From Actinostola sp. cb2023 (lineage: Eukaryota > Cnidaria > Anthozoa > Actiniaria > Actinostolidae), in NCBI GenBank assembly GCA_033675265.1, contig JAUJYZ010000713.1, positions 1 through 64,000 on the forward strand: DNA of 64,000 bases, in the 5' to 3' direction. How positions within the stretch are numbered: the stretch's first letter is position 1; every line of letters begins with the position of its first letter. The notes beneath the pieces were generated by a model. It was not told where the DNA came from and did not search any database. It was given only the letters and a program-made list of their open reading frames with translations. Shown piece after piece: positions 51,629-64,000 of this stretch. The position numbers and the translations under genes are program-made.

Positions 51629-52647
51629 AGACACAACAGCAAGGACAACAAGTGAGCGACAAGAACCCCGGCTCGCCATTAAAGGTACGTGCTGTTATTG
51701 TTGTTTTTAGTTGTTGTGGTTTAATATTGTTGTTTTTAGTTGTTGTGGTTTAATATTGTTGTTTTTAGTTGTTGTGGTTTAATATTGTTGTTTTTAGTTG
51801 TTGTGGTTTAATATTGTTGTTTTTAGTTGTTGTGGTTTAAATATTGTTGTTTTTAGTTGTTGTGGTTTAATATTGTTGTTTTTAGTTGTTGTGGTTTATG
51901 ATGACTTTAGATGATGGAAAAACTTCAATTATCAGCGGAATTCAAAGTTATGTTGTCTGATATCGCTGCAACATTGTATAGGTTATATATAGCTTCGTCA
52001 CCAGTCAGCCGGTCAATAATCCTAAGATCAAGCAATAGCAAAACATGAGGACACCATTCGATTTCGTATTGAAATAATAAAGATGGACAATTTTTTATTG
52101 AGTGACAGGCCTTCAATAGCACTCAAATAAGTCTTGAGTTATTTTCGGTCAGATTCGGTTTAAGAAATTCACGAACAAATTTCGACGAAACATCTAATCA
52201 AATATCTAAAATATTCCCCCCGCCCACATTCATGCACTGAATAAATTCTCTGGTGTAATTTGATCCCTACCAACCCCAATACTACGCGTCAATCAAAAAT
52301 GAGGTTGGTTGACTACTTCTCTTCTCATTCTCTCTCTCTCCTCTTCTTTCTCTTCTCTCCTCTTTCTCTTCTCTCCTCTTTCTCTTCTCTCCTCTCTCTT
52401 TCTCTTCCCTCCTCTTTCTCTTCTCTTCTCTCTCTCTTTCTCTTCCCTTCCCCTCGAGCAGAATTCGAACCCAGAGCACCTGTCATGAAATCGGCCGGGC
52501 TGTCTGATTTTTTCCGAACATTTTTTCTGTTTATTCCACATCAGTTTTAATTTCTATTCTTATTGTATTTTATCAATAATAATAATAATAATAATAACAA
52601 TAACAATAATAATAATAATGATAATAATAATAACAATAATAATAACA

Positions 52648-52678
<31 letters not shown>

Positions 52679-54226
52679 TAATGATGGTTCTTATTGAATG
52701 CTCTCAATTCGGATCCCAGCGCGTTCTACAACTGGGTGAAAATAAATAAATAAAAATAATAATGATGATAGAAATAGGATAAATCATAAGGTGAAGATAA
52801 TCAATCTTATAATCAATCTTAATCAATCTTATAAAGTTTTAATTTCCACAATAACCAACGGCTTATAAAACTACTGTAGCGTTAGTATCGACCAATCAAT
52901 GATAGACATCCAACTGTGTAACCTGATTGACATAATAGACACCCTGGAACAGATGAACTGATATATTATTGATACTAACATTATTAATGGTCAGCCTGTG
53001 TACACGTAGACACAACAGCAAGGACAACAAGTGAGCGACAAGAACCCCGGCTCGCCATTAAAGGTACGTGCTGTTATTGTTGTTTTTAGTTGTTGTGGTT
53101 TAATATTGTTGTTTTTAGTTGTTGTGGTTTAATATTGTTGTTTTTAGTTGTTGTGGTTTATGATGACTTTAGAAGATGGAAAAACTTCGATTTTAAGTTA
53201 ATTGTATTGGATTTTAAGCAAAAGTATTTTAAAAGTTAAAGAAGGAAAGAAAAAGAAGGCACAATAAATTATTCGCGAAACCACGGCCACATTTATTGGA
53301 ACAGTTTGGTGTTTTTTTTTCAACATCAATTTACAAACATTCAATCAATTATCAGCGGAATTCAAAGTTATGTTGTCTGATATCGCTGCGACATTGTATA
53401 GGTTATATATAGCTTCGTCACCAGTCAGCCGGTCAATAATCCTAGGATCAAGCAATAGCAAAACACCATTCGATTTCGTATTGAAATAATAAAGATGGAC
53501 AATTTTTGATTATTGACAGGCCTTCAATAGCACTCAAATAAGTCTGGAGTTATTTTCGGTCAGATTCGGTTTAAGAAATTCACGAACAAATATCGACGAA
53601 ACATCTAATCAAATATCTAAAATATTCCCCCCGCCCACATTCATGCACTGAATAAATTCTCTGGTGTAATTTGATCCCTACCAACCCCAATACTACGCGT
53701 CAATCAAAAATGAGGTTGGTTGACTACTTCTCTTCTCATCTCTTTCTCTTCTCTCCTCTTTCTCTTCTCTCCTCTTTCTCTTCTCTCCTCTTTATCTTCT
53801 CTCCTCTTTCTCTTCTCTCCTCTTTCTCTTCTCTCCTCTTTCTCTTCTCTCCTCTTTCTCTTCTCTCCTCTTTCTCTTCTCTCCTCTTTCTCTTCTCTCT
53901 CTCCTCTTTCTCTTCTCTCCTCCTCTTTCTCTCTCTCCTCTTTCTCTTCTCTCCTCTTTCTCTTCTCTCCTCTTTCTCTTCTCTCCTCTTTCTCTTCTCT
54001 TCCTCTCTCTCTTCCTCTCTTTTCTTCTTTTCTCTTCTCTTTCTCTTCCCTTCCCCTCGAGCAGAATTCGAACCCAGAGCACCTGTCATGAAATCGGCCG
54101 GGCTGTCTGATTTTTTCCCAACATTTTTTCTGTTTATTCCACATCAGTTTTAATTTCTATTCTTATCGTATTTTATCAATAATAATAATAATAATAATAA
54201 CAATAATAATAGTAGTAATAATAATA

Positions 54227-54266
<40 letters not shown>

Positions 54267-55759
54267 TAATAATAATAATGATGGTTCTTATTGAATGCTC
54301 TCAATTCGGATCCCATGGCGTTCTACAACTGGGTGAAAATAAATAAATAAAAATAATAATGATGATAGAAATAGGATAAATCATAAGGTGAAGATAGAGT
54401 GCAGTCCATATGTCCGTGAAACAGTACTAACTAATTAGTACTAAATAGCACTGATGAAACAATAGAAAACAATAGAAATAACACTATTTAGTACTATTTA
54501 GTAATAGTATTATTTCACGGACATATGGACTGCACTCTACAATCTTATAATCAATCTTAATCAAACTTAATCAATCTTAATCAATCTTATAAAGTTTTAA
54601 TTTCCACAATAACCAACGGCTTATAAAACTACTGTAGCGTTAGTATCGACCAATCAATGATAGGCATCCAACTGTGTAACCTGATTGACATAATAGACAC
54701 CCTGGAACAGATGAACTGATATATTATTGATACTAACATTATTAATGGTCAGCCTGTGTACACGTAGACACAACAGCAAGGACAACAAGTGAGCGACAAG
54801 AACCCCGGCTCGCCATTAAAGGTACGTGCTGTTATTGTTGTTTTTAGTTGTTGTGGTTTAATATTGTTGTTTTTAGTTGTTGTGGTTTATGATGACTTTA
54901 GAAGATGGAAAAACTTCGATTTTAAGTTAATGGCATTGGATTTTAAGCAAAAGTATTTTAAAAGTTAAAGAAGGAAAGAAAAAGAAGGCACAATAAATTA
55001 TTCGCGAAACCACGGCCACATTTATTGGAATAGTTGTTTTTTTTTCAACATCAATTTACAAACATTCAATCAATTATCAGCGGAATTCAAAGTTATGTTG
55101 TCTGATATCGCTGCGACATTGTATAGGTTATATATAGCTTCGTCACCAGTCAGCCGGTCAATAATTCTAGGATCAAGCAATAGAAAAACATGAGGACACC
55201 ATTCGATTTCGTATTGAAATAATAAAGATGGACAATTTTTGATTCAGTGACAGGCCTTCAATAGCACTCAAATAAGTCTTGAGTTATTTTCGGTCAGATT
55301 CGGTTTAAGAAATTCACGAACAAATATCGACGAAACATCTAATCAAATATCCAAAATATTCCCCCCCTCCCACATTCATGCACTGAATAAATTCTCTGGT
55401 GTAATTTGATCCTTACCAACCCCAAAACGGCGCGTCAATCAAAAATGAGGTTGGTTGACTACTTCTCTTCTCATCTCTTCTCTGCTCTTCTCTCTTCTCT
55501 CTTCTCTCTTCTCTCTTCTTTCTCTTCTTTCTCTTCTCTTCTCTCCTCGTTCTCTTCCCTCCTCTTTCTCTTCTGTTCTCTTCTCTTTCTCTTCCCTTTC
55601 CTTCGAGCGGGATTCGAACCCAGAGCACCTGTCATGAAATCGGCCGGGCTGTCTGATTTTTTCCGAACATTTTTTCTGTTTTAATTTCTATTCTTATATA
55701 ATAATAATGATGATAATGATAATGATAGTAATAGTAATAGTAATAGTAATAGTAACTAG

Positions 55760-55802
<43 letters not shown>

Positions 55803-55817
55803 GATAATGATAATAAC

Positions 55818-55881
<64 letters not shown>

Positions 55882-56926
55882 GTAATAATAACAATAATAA
55901 TAATAATAATAATAATGATGGTTCTTATTGAATGCTCTCAATGAGGGTTTATCATGTAATTTCAAAACTCATAGGACAAAAAAAATGATTATCATAGCTG
56001 GAAAGAGCTCGTTGAAATTAGTAAAAATGTGAAGTTTGGAAAAGATTGCTTCACAAATTGCGAAGATATGAATTTTCAAAAATAGTTGTTGTGGTTTAAT
56101 ATTGTTGTTTTTAGTTGTTGTGGTTTATGATGACTTTAGAAGATGGAAACTCTTCGATTTTAAGTTAATGGCATTGGATTTTAAGCAAAAGTATTTTAAA
56201 AGTTAAAGAAGGAAAGAAAAAGAAGGCACAATAAATTATTCGCGAAACCACGGCCACATTTATTGGAACAGTTTGGTGTTTTTTTCAACATCAATTTACA
56301 AACATTCAATCAATTATCAGCGGAATTCAAAGTTATGTTGTCTGATATCGCTGCAACATTGTATAGGTTATATATAGCTTCGTCACCAGTCAGCCGGTCA
56401 ATAATCTAGGATCAAGCAATAGCACTGACATGAGGACACCATTCGATTTGGTATTGAAATAATAAAGATGAACAACTTTTGATTATTGACAGGCCTTCAA
56501 TAGCACTCAAATAAGTCTTGAGTCACGAACAAATATCGACAAAACATCTCATCAAATATCCAAAATATTCCCATCGCCCACATTCAGTGAAGAAATTATC
56601 TGGTGTACTACCAACCCCAAAACTACTTGTCCAGACGAAATCCACTGGCTCAAGACGGCGTCAATCAAGAAGAGAGATGTTCTGCCCTGTTTGCACGAAT
56701 CTTTCCGCAAGCTTCTTTTATTTGACTATTCGCAGGGAATTCACTGAATAATCGTTCAGAGATTTCACGGATGAGAAGTGAAAATATGAAATGAAATAAA
56801 ATAATAACAAGTGAACCAATTCCTCGCCCTTTTTAACTTTAACCTCGATTTGTTCAGTTAAAACTCTGCGAATGAAAAAACACCTCTTTAATTTCAACTG
56901 CTCTCGACTGCGTGTCGATAATATGC
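51629..56926 (-). repeat. Block A' right palindrome arm: four reversed macro-repeat units
   Basis: Units at about 51,629-52,572 (minisatellite 51,696-51,899, CT array 52,317-52,455), 52,684-54,178 (53,085-53,160; 53,730-54,057), 54,281-55,697 (54,832-54,888; 55,462-55,606) and 55,919-56,926 (about 56,088-56,125). AAT runs at 52,575-52,683, 54,180-54,280 and 55,699-55,918. The array at 53,730 is about 100 bp longer than its counterpart at 8,967. Confidence 0.85.
54397..54537. mobile_element. 141-bp TIR element with TA TSD inside a macro-repeat unit
   Basis: TA at 54,395-54,396 and 54,538-54,539. TIRs GAGTGCAGTCCATATGTCCG to GTGAAA. The interior repeats AGTACTAA/TTAGTACT. Sister units (52,790-52,810; 8,025-8,045) show the uninserted module. 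Confidence 0.85.
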
Positions 56927-57672
56927 TTTATAACATAGAGGGCAAAATTACTCAGTGCTGATTGGCTCATGAAGGAGGGCTTTTTCCTTAATTGAGGGCC
57001 GTATTACTGGCAGACGATTGGTCGCGATATTGCTTAGCAACGAAAAGTTTTCCGCAAGCAAGAAGTGTTTTGTTCGCAATTGTCTCCCGTTTTCCTGAAG
57101 TAGATGATAATTCAATTCAAGAATTAATAATTTCTAGCGAAAATGAAAACACCAATGATATAGAGCACAAATTACTGGTTGAGCGTTTTTCGCAAGTGGG
57201 CATTGATAAGAGAAGTAAAGCAAGACTTGGAAGACTACGAGTGCGAAGCTCTCGACAAGACACTTTCGCAATTTTACGCCGAAATACGCAGTGAAAATGA
57301 GAGAGCCTGACTCCCTAAAAGTGATGCAGGCAGCGTTAATGAAAGAATTATGGAAAGTCCATCTTGAAAGACGTCGAATTCCAAAATTCGAGAAAACTAG
57401 TCCTAGAGGGAAAAACCGGCTCGAAAAAGAAATTCGTCGATTCAAGCGACGGATTCGGATTCAGATGGACTTTCTCAGCTCATGTCAGCCAGTCAAGCTA
57501 TTTTCCATGCATTTTAGCAATCATGTAAGTCTTTTCTTCGCTGAATAATCTTGTCAAGACTTTTGAACTTTGACAACTTTGAATTGTCGATTTGTGAATA
57601 AATTATTTCGCTTGGCAGTCAAATGGCTTCCAAGATTTACGCGCGCTTGAATTTTGCCCTCAATGTTATAAA
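56927..57672. mobile_element. TIR-bounded element enclosing a DUF3504 pseudogene (copy A')
   Basis: Same 23-bp TIRs as at 11,980-12,726, at 56,927-56,949 and 57,650-57,672. Practically identical to copy A. Confidence 0.6.
57079..57446 (+). pseudogene. DUF3504/Crypton-type recombinase remnant (copy A')
   Basis: Same frame breaks as the copy at 12,129-12,500 except for the T run at about 57,186, where A' has one T fewer. Segments RFPEVDD, SVFRKWAL, LSQFYAEIRSEN, PDSLKVMQAAL and DVEFQNSRKLVLEGK mark the family. The catalytic half is absent. Confidence 0.75.
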
Positions 57673-57870
57673 CAAGTAATCGCATGGTTCCTCGTAAAAT
57701 TAAGGATTAATTTCACTTGTGTTTTCAAAGTTTCCCAAATTAGCCCCATGCGATTACCTATACTTATTTTGTTCGCTATGGTCTTTTACATACAGTTTCA
57801 ATTAGATTGAAGTCTCCACGATTAGTAGGGCACTTGTGCCCAGCTATAAGATTTCTGAGACGTTAATAAA

Positions 57871-57901
<31 letters not shown>

Positions 57902-58142
57902 GAAATACTGAGAGTTTCAAGTAAAATAAAAACAATGTTCTTTTTTTCCCCAAAAAAAATATTTGGGCGTATTAATTAATGGTTGTGATTTCAACGGGTT
58001 TGGCGGGTGTCGATTTAGTAAACACCTGCAGTTTCTTATGACATATTTAATAATAATAAAAATAAGATTTTTTATTTATTTATATAGCAATAGCGCTTTA
58101 CAATGAGATTAATCTAAATTAATTGAAGTAAAAAAGCTAATT
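57673..58142. other. Non-coding flank with the empty site of the 898-bp insertion
   Basis: AAAGTTATTATTATT at about 57,867-57,882 is the uninterrupted target of the copy A insertion. The rest matches 13,835-14,095. No gene. Confidence 0.7.
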
Positions 58143-59439
58143 GCTGACGCAGCGAGCGAGCCGGCCTGAGCGAGCGAGCAAGGAAGCAATTCTAATTCAT
58201 TCACATAGGCAGAAAAAATCTCGATTTTTACCCGGCATGCAGTTTCCAAGAATCATCATCATGCAATTCTCAAGAACCATCATGCTTTTCGCACCAACTC
58301 CTACATACGCTATAGCCTGAAGTGAGTTGTTTTTGCGATGTCGTGCCCAAAATATGTGTCCCTAATTAATTTGTACATGTGTATGTTTCTTTAGCCGGTA
58401 TATCCTGACTCATAAGCCCATCAGATACCGTATCTTGTGCTTTTCGTGGGAATTGTGTAGTTGAAGATCACCGTATTTGAACTGATTAGTGCCGGCTGAC
58501 CGTGTGTCAGTTTCACGTGTGAATATTCGCATTGAAATCTCAACTAGACGCTCATAGAGCGTTAATTCGGCGTGTAGGATGATCAGCTGGAACTCCAGGC
58601 AATCTCTAGCCCACATCCTCTGTTTTTGTCTAATAGTTTTGGCAAAATTGTTTTGGGCCGTTAATTTTTAAGCGTTGGGCTTCCTGTGGTACGCTCAATT
58701 GTATTTTCTAATATCGAATTCCTAATGATACTCAAGATATAAAGATTAGTAGTTGTTTGAGTGCTGTGAGGTGTTTAATTTAGGATAAGAGGTCTATTTA
58801 GTGTGTTTTGGGATCGATATATTTTGAGTGCTCACAAGGCAGCAAGTCGTGCAAGTCCCGTAATCGATCACTTGGTTTCAGCCGAAAATAAAATACTTTC
58901 TCGATTCGCTCAATCAAGAGCTTTAGATATGTAATAGAATGGCAACCTATCAGTATTCTGACATGCTTTCAGGTCGGTTACTCCGCTAACGGACCAGGAA
59001 ATCGATTTTTTTTTCGAACGCTCTTCCTGGGCTTCCTGTAGCCGGGATCGGAATGGACATTTCTAACACTAAAAAGCCTATTTTAAAACTCGGCGTCTGC
59101 CACAGGCAGTCCACGCCAAGTAATTAGAAGTAATATATTAGTTATTCATAAGCTATCCACTTTTTCAAATAGACAAATACTATTCAAAACAAAGAAAGGT
59201 AGACTCGCCTAATAATTTGCATACTTGTCACTTTTGATAAAACAAAACATTTCATAACTGGCTAGACACTCACTCTTTTGTTGTCCAGTTTTGTTACTTT
59301 GCATCTAATATACACTGACAGCTAATTGTAGTGTCCAGGTTTATTGGAATCACTCTAAGCTCTCCGGCACCAACTCTTATCCACAACTACTATAAACAAT
59401 GCATTCACCGTCAGCATTTACTGCTGTTAGGTAGCCTAC
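58143..59439 (+). mobile_element. 1.3-kb insertion (copy A') of the CAGYGAGCGAGCC family
   Basis: Counterpart of 14,096-15,396, flanked by AATT at 58,139-58,142 and 59,440-59,443. Small indels distinguish it from copy A (for example an extra GGCC near 58,162). GGGCTTCCTGTGG at 58,677-58,689 and GGGCTTCCTGTA at 59,029-59,040. Confidence 0.6.
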
Positions 59440-59860
59440 AATTGTAGTATTAAGATATTTTATGCATATAATGTCAGTCTTTTTGATTGATAAATATCAA
59501 TTACCATTCATACCATTATTATCAAAGCCATGTTTAAATAATAAACAGCAGGATCGTATAGATGAACTGATGGTCTCGGTAAAGAAAACAGTTACAGTAG
59601 TAGAGAAACATATTCTGAGACGGCTTAACTGGAAAAAATGATAATGACTTTAAAATAACGGGTTTGAGAAGGGGAGCGAAGAGAAATAGTCAGCCTTCTA
59701 AATAGACGAATATGGGTTTGGGGAAGAAAAAAGTAGAAGAGAAGAGAACTATTAGAGAAGAGAACTACGAGAGAAGAGAAGAGAACTATGAGAAAAGAGA
59801 ACTATGAGAGAAGACTTAGTCAATACCATTTTGAGCACAAATTTTAGACCATTGTTGGAC
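59440..59860. repeat. Outer flank of A' with short GA array
   Basis: Matches 15,397-15,836, with an array at about 59,735-59,815. No gene. Confidence 0.75.
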
Positions 59861-60565
59861 CACAGGTAGCCCAAACGTAGAATCAGTGGACCGTGACGTC
59901 ATTGAATATTCCGTTGACCGTTGGATTTTCGAATGGTCTCAGGAATGAGCTCTTAGAAAGACTTCAAATGATATGGGATTCTCAAACATGTCTTCATAAT
60001 AGTAGTCTGATAATTAAAGAACACTTTGGTGTAGAAATCTGAGCAAGAAATTGTGTTTTTGAGTGGTTTTGAGCGATTCGAAAATTTCACCCGTTTCTAG
60101 CGTACATATAATTAGGAAAGGTTTGCAACTCCGGCCACCAATTTTTTACAACCACTGTCGCTAAAAAAATTATAGCTCAAAAACTACGCAAGCAAAAAAT
60201 ATCGCTTTCCCACCACACATTCTCAAATAAATGATCTTTACAATGAGCTTTTGTGCAAATTTTTTGGTCCACCATATGCCGAGAAATATTTTTTTGAAGT
60301 TGGGGAAGTCGACGAAAAGTTCGCCGTGGCCATCCGCAGTCATCAGCTGTGCACCTAAAACGTTCTGAGGGAGGGGACGGACCGATAGATTTGTTAACAA
60401 AAGCTACACTGAGTAGGGGAGGGGACCAATGAACCTTCGCTAACTGAAACTATACTGAGGGGGAAGGGACCGATGGAGTTTCGCTTGCTACCGGCAACTT
60501 GTAGATTTCAAATTGGATTTCCCAATACCAGTGAATCAGTGATTTTCATATTAAATACTGAGAAG
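59861..60565. other. Upstream region of the helicase gene
   Basis: Begins with the inverted copy of the 37,436-37,529 repeat (59,861-59,945). Then AT-rich sequence, then two G-rich stretches with GGGACCGATGGAG-like repeats (60,370-60,475). An in-frame open stretch from 60,473 precedes the preferred ATG. No promoter motif identified. Confidence 0.5.
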
Positions 60566-63514
60566 ATGGAGCTAACTAATCAACAGCAATTCGTTGCAAA
60601 TCTTGCTTTACAAGGTCACAATATGTTTATAACTGGCAAAGCAGGAACAGGGAAATCCTTCCTGGTGAAGAGTATGTTTAAATCACTGACAAATCTTGGA
60701 AAAAAATGTAAAATCGTGTGTCCTACTGGAATAGCGTGCGAAGTATACAGCGAGGAAAATGCTAGTACCATTCATTCTTTTTTTGGGCTTGGTGTTGCTA
60801 ATCGGCCGTTTGATGTCTTGGTTAATAGCTCTTCATCAAATAATCTTGTTAAAAGCCGCGTTGAAAGTGTCAATGTACTGTTCTGGGACGAAGTTTCAAT
60901 GTCTAGTCGGGTAGTTCTAGAATTGGTCAATAATATATTGATGGAAATTCGTCAAGATGAAAGACCATTTGGAGGGATACAAGTCATAGCAGTTGGCGAA
61001 TTCAAACAACTACGTCCGGTGCCAAGTAAGTTTGATTCTGGAGAGTTCATGTTTTTATCAGAAGTCTTTAAGCAAGCATTTGTCCATAAATATGAACTTG
61101 AAGTGCCAATGAGGCAAAACGTAGGAGAAGAACGGTTTATCGAGTCGCTGAAATGTTTGCAAGATGGAAACATTACACCATTATTGTGCGAGTTTATGTT
61201 AGGTTTAGATCGCCCTCTAACAGAAGGAAACTGCGACGACCCAGTTCATATCTACTTTAGAAATGATAGTGTATCATTACACAACATTAATAGATTAAGG
61301 GAAATGCACGGCGAATGTACGGTGTACGATGCGAAAGATAAAGATAACTGTGGTGGGTTGAAGTGCCCTGCAGAAAAGTGCGTACCATTGAAAATCGGCG
61401 CAAAAGTGATGCTTGTTTGGAATTTGAACGAGAAATTACACAACGGAAGTATGGGTACCGTAAGAAAATTGCATAAGGAATATTGCGAAGTTCACTTTCC
61501 TGGATACGGTAACGTTAGCTTGAAAAAACAGACTTGGTCAAACTTTAACGAAAATGGGCAGGTTATTGGAAGTCGTACCCAAATACCCCTTAAGTTATGT
61601 TGGGCGATTTCAGCACATAAGTCGCAAGGTCTGACACTCCCATCAGTCGTTTTGCATTGCTCAAGGGAATTTTCACCGGGATTAATTTATGTGGCATGTT
61701 CTCGAGTAAAAGCACAAAAGCAACTTCAAGTAAAAAATTTCAAGAAAAGTTTTATACAGCGCCCACCAAAGATTGTCACCGAGTTTCATTCCTCGATTAA
61801 CAACAAAGACATCTATGTGAAACCTGATTGCAGTTGTTGCCGCAGACCACTCCTAGATGTGCCATATATTGGTAATGCTCCAATACAGAATGAAGACGGC
61901 GAAACCGACGACGAGGACGATACTGACTTTGTTGAGGATGATAATGTTGTCAATGATTTGTTTCACTCCCCTGCACAATCCCCTGTCAACCTTGATCTTC
62001 TGGATGTTTTTCTATTATTACATGACGAACAAGGGCACAGTATACTGTATTCACCTCCAGATGATTTTGAATACACTACCATGGTCGCATCCCTGAAGAA
62101 AGATTTTCCTATCGAAACACCTTTCCTCATAGAACACAATACTCTGTTGGACTTTTTGATTTTAGACGAAAACGTTTCCAGAACAAAACTATTTATTGAC
62201 ATACAGTGGCACAAAATAAGAAATCTACTTCCTCTTCCTGACGATATTGAAGATCTCTCTGACGCCTCAATATCAAGACAGAAATTCACCAAAGTAGGCG
62301 AACATCTTCATAGTCTGATTGTCAGTAACGAACTTAAGAACGAGGTTCTTGCATTATTCAAAAGAGAACACGAACAGCTGTCAGAGGCCATGATAAGCAT
62401 TGGTTCTCAACTAGTACAAGCGATTTACAGCACCATTTTAAATATAATTGCGGAAATGGTTCGTTCAAAAGAAGAAAACGAGGAAGTTACTTTCAATCTT
62501 GAAGAAATGCCTGATGAAGGAAAGGCAAAAGTTCGTTATGTTGGAGCGTGGATGATTCGGAAAGCATTAGAAAAGTCACGAAGATATGTGAGAGAGAATA
62601 AATTCTCGCTAACCAATGACGAGGTGATGGCCCGTGTGAGAAGAGAACACAATAAAATGAACCTCTTGAATGACTATGTTATAATTCCATTTGAATCGCT
62701 GGAGAATGAGACCAGTTATCCGCTAACGTTAGGCGTGACTGAAGACAGGCAGTACAGGGGAAGAGGCCTCCTTCATATTTGTGATGAAATGTACGAGTTT
62801 ACGATGCAACTAGAGGAAATAAGGATACAATTGCTAAACGAACACAAATTTCACAGAGAAAAGGAGAACATAGTGTCACTGTATGAAATTCAACTTTTGG
62901 ACAATACACAGCTACGATTGAAATGGTCATCCGTCATACCTGCAGAACCTGATTTACTGGTAAGTAAATTGATTTATGATTCAACGTACATGTATATATA
63001 AGATGCTCATTTCAGGGTTTTTTTTGTTCAGGGACATGTGGACGAGTTATACTGTGAAGTCATCAAGCGCTACACCAATATGTCCGCGGGGCAATTTCTA
63101 CGCAGCTTCAGGCGCGCGTTTAAAGTAAAGAAAGCCATGGCACTGAGAAAAGCCGTCCAGACCAGGCGGGAGAGACTTGAAGAGAAACGAAGTAAGGTAA
63201 ATATTTCCCAAATAGAGGCTGATGGAAGTACAGGAAAACAGATCTCTCACTGCCAACTTCAAGCACTCATTGGAAAAATAGAGTTAGAAGGGTTGAAAAG
63301 ACTGTACACGAGAGCGGAACTGATCAAGCTTTGTGAAGCATATGATGTGACACTGGGCGTAAGAAGTAATAAGAAAACAATACTGGAGGCTCTACTTCCT
63401 AAAATTAGCAGGTCGCATAGTATGCCTAATTTCCATGTATTTGTCAATTACTCTGTTGGAAGAATCACATGTGATTCTGGTAGAATTTCTCTTTTATTAA
63501 CTCGTACAAGATAA
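60566..63514 (+). CDS. PIF1-like SF1 DNA helicase with SAP-like C-terminus
   Basis: ATP-dependent 5'-3' DNA helicase of the PIF1 type by family knowledge. The start at 60,566 places Walker A GKAGTGKS at residues 24-31, as expected. Then come PTGIA (53-57), Walker B FWDEVSM (D108, E109), GEFKQLRPV (144-152; the family usually has GDFxQLPPV), AISAHKSQG near 347-355 and YVACSRVK near 375-382. An acidic stretch (ETDDEDDTDFVEDD) follows the helicase core, then about 300 residues of unfamiliar helical sequence. Exon 1 ends at 62,959; a 72-bp GT-AG intron (GTAAGT to TTCAG) spans 62,960-63,031 in phase 0. Exon 2 carries a Lys/Arg-rich helix and RAELIKLCEAYDVTLG...ILEALLPKI, which looks like a SAP motif. 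About 958 residues with no internal break. No Rep or endonuclease domain is present, so not a Helitron transposase. The last about 30 residues may be read-through into an intron. Could be a host or mobile-element helicase. Confidence 0.8.
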
Positions 63515-64000
63515 GAACTCTAGCTAACATATTTGTAAGCGGATAAACGTTCATGGCGCAAAGACGAAACGCGGTCTTTATTTATTTTATACTGCACCCC
63601 ACCATATATGTGCCGATACATGTGACCTGCATTATGTTGTACGTACTTTGTATTACGAATATTGAGAACAGTATCTTTACGTATATACATCCGATTTTGA
63701 GCAAAATCACAAGCAATCACTCTCAAAAATGGTTGTCCATGATATATATTTAAAAAAGAGTTCAATATATACAGGCAGGCAGACTGTTCACGTTCTAATT
63801 GCATTCTTTTTCTACAAGTATGTTCATGGATTTGCCGTTCTAGTGAACGGGCCGGACAGTGTCTTTCGGTATTAAAATACAGATCATGCAGGATATATGT
63901 TGCATTCACAAACATTTTGAGAATGACTGTTATAAAGTTATGCTCGCATATATAAGAAAGCGTTTAATACACAAACAAACTACTTGTGTAAAAACAATTA
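63515..64000. other. Unassigned DNA downstream of the helicase
   Basis: AT-rich, with no recognisable gene, repeat or polyadenylation cluster that I would defend. Confidence 0.5.

Noticed and set aside
60566..63514. Helitron RepHel transposase
   Set aside because: No Rep (HUH) motif upstream and no Helitron-type 5' TC or 3' CTRR hairpin ends recognised; only the helicase is present.

Overview
This is an animal nuclear window, most plausibly from a cnidarian and probably an anthozoan (coral or anemone). The inference rests on AT-rich DNA, GT-AG introns, very dense non-autonomous DNA transposons with intact target-site duplications (TSDs), several DUF3504/Crypton-type recombinase remnants, a stand-alone PIF1-like helicase, and a secreted protein type I associate only with uncharacterised cnidarian sequences. 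I saw no prokaryotic gene, rRNA, complete tRNA, reverse transcriptase or CRISPR array.

Layout. (1) 1-15,836 is a repeat block A. Its core (about 0.84-11.98 kb) is a giant imperfect palindrome of composite 1.4-2 kb units. Each unit has a tRNA-T-arm-like box, a GA-rich array, conserved spacers, a 29-bp minisatellite and an ATT microsatellite. (2) 15.8-18.1 kb holds microsatellites, a hairpin, a terminal-inverted-repeat (TIR) element and GA arrays. (3) 18.1-23.4 kb and 39.7-44.4 kb are the arms of an inverted duplication. Each arm carries one copy of a gene for a secreted protein of about 985 residues. The plus-strand copy (18,592-21,575) has four frameshifts. The minus-strand copy (43,957-40,998) is interrupted only at two homopolymer runs. 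(4) 22.5-39.2 kb, spanning the arm ends and the spacer, is packed with foldback and TIR elements. Many have resolvable 8-bp (hAT-like), 9-10-bp (Mutator-like) or TA TSDs, and one clear nest is present. A Crypton-like tyrosine recombinase gene (25.67-27.11 kb) lies among them. (5) 44.4-46.0 kb is a CT array plus the inverted, few-percent-diverged counterpart of the outer flank of block A. (6) 46.06-59.86 kb is block A', a nearly identical direct-orientation copy of block A that differs by whole insertions. (7) 60.57-63.51 kb is an apparently intact two-exon PIF1-like helicase gene with a SAP-like C-terminal region.

How it fits together. The gene pair is inverted and diverged by a few percent, while A and A' are direct copies and nearly identical. 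They therefore cannot come from one simple event. Either block A was duplicated or homogenised recently, or the assembly has joined two haplotypes or array copies. Comparing copies gives several natural empty sites, which date insertions relative to the duplications and fix their boundaries. All comparisons were made by eye, so unit boundaries are good to about 5-30 bp, and identities are impressions rather than computed values.
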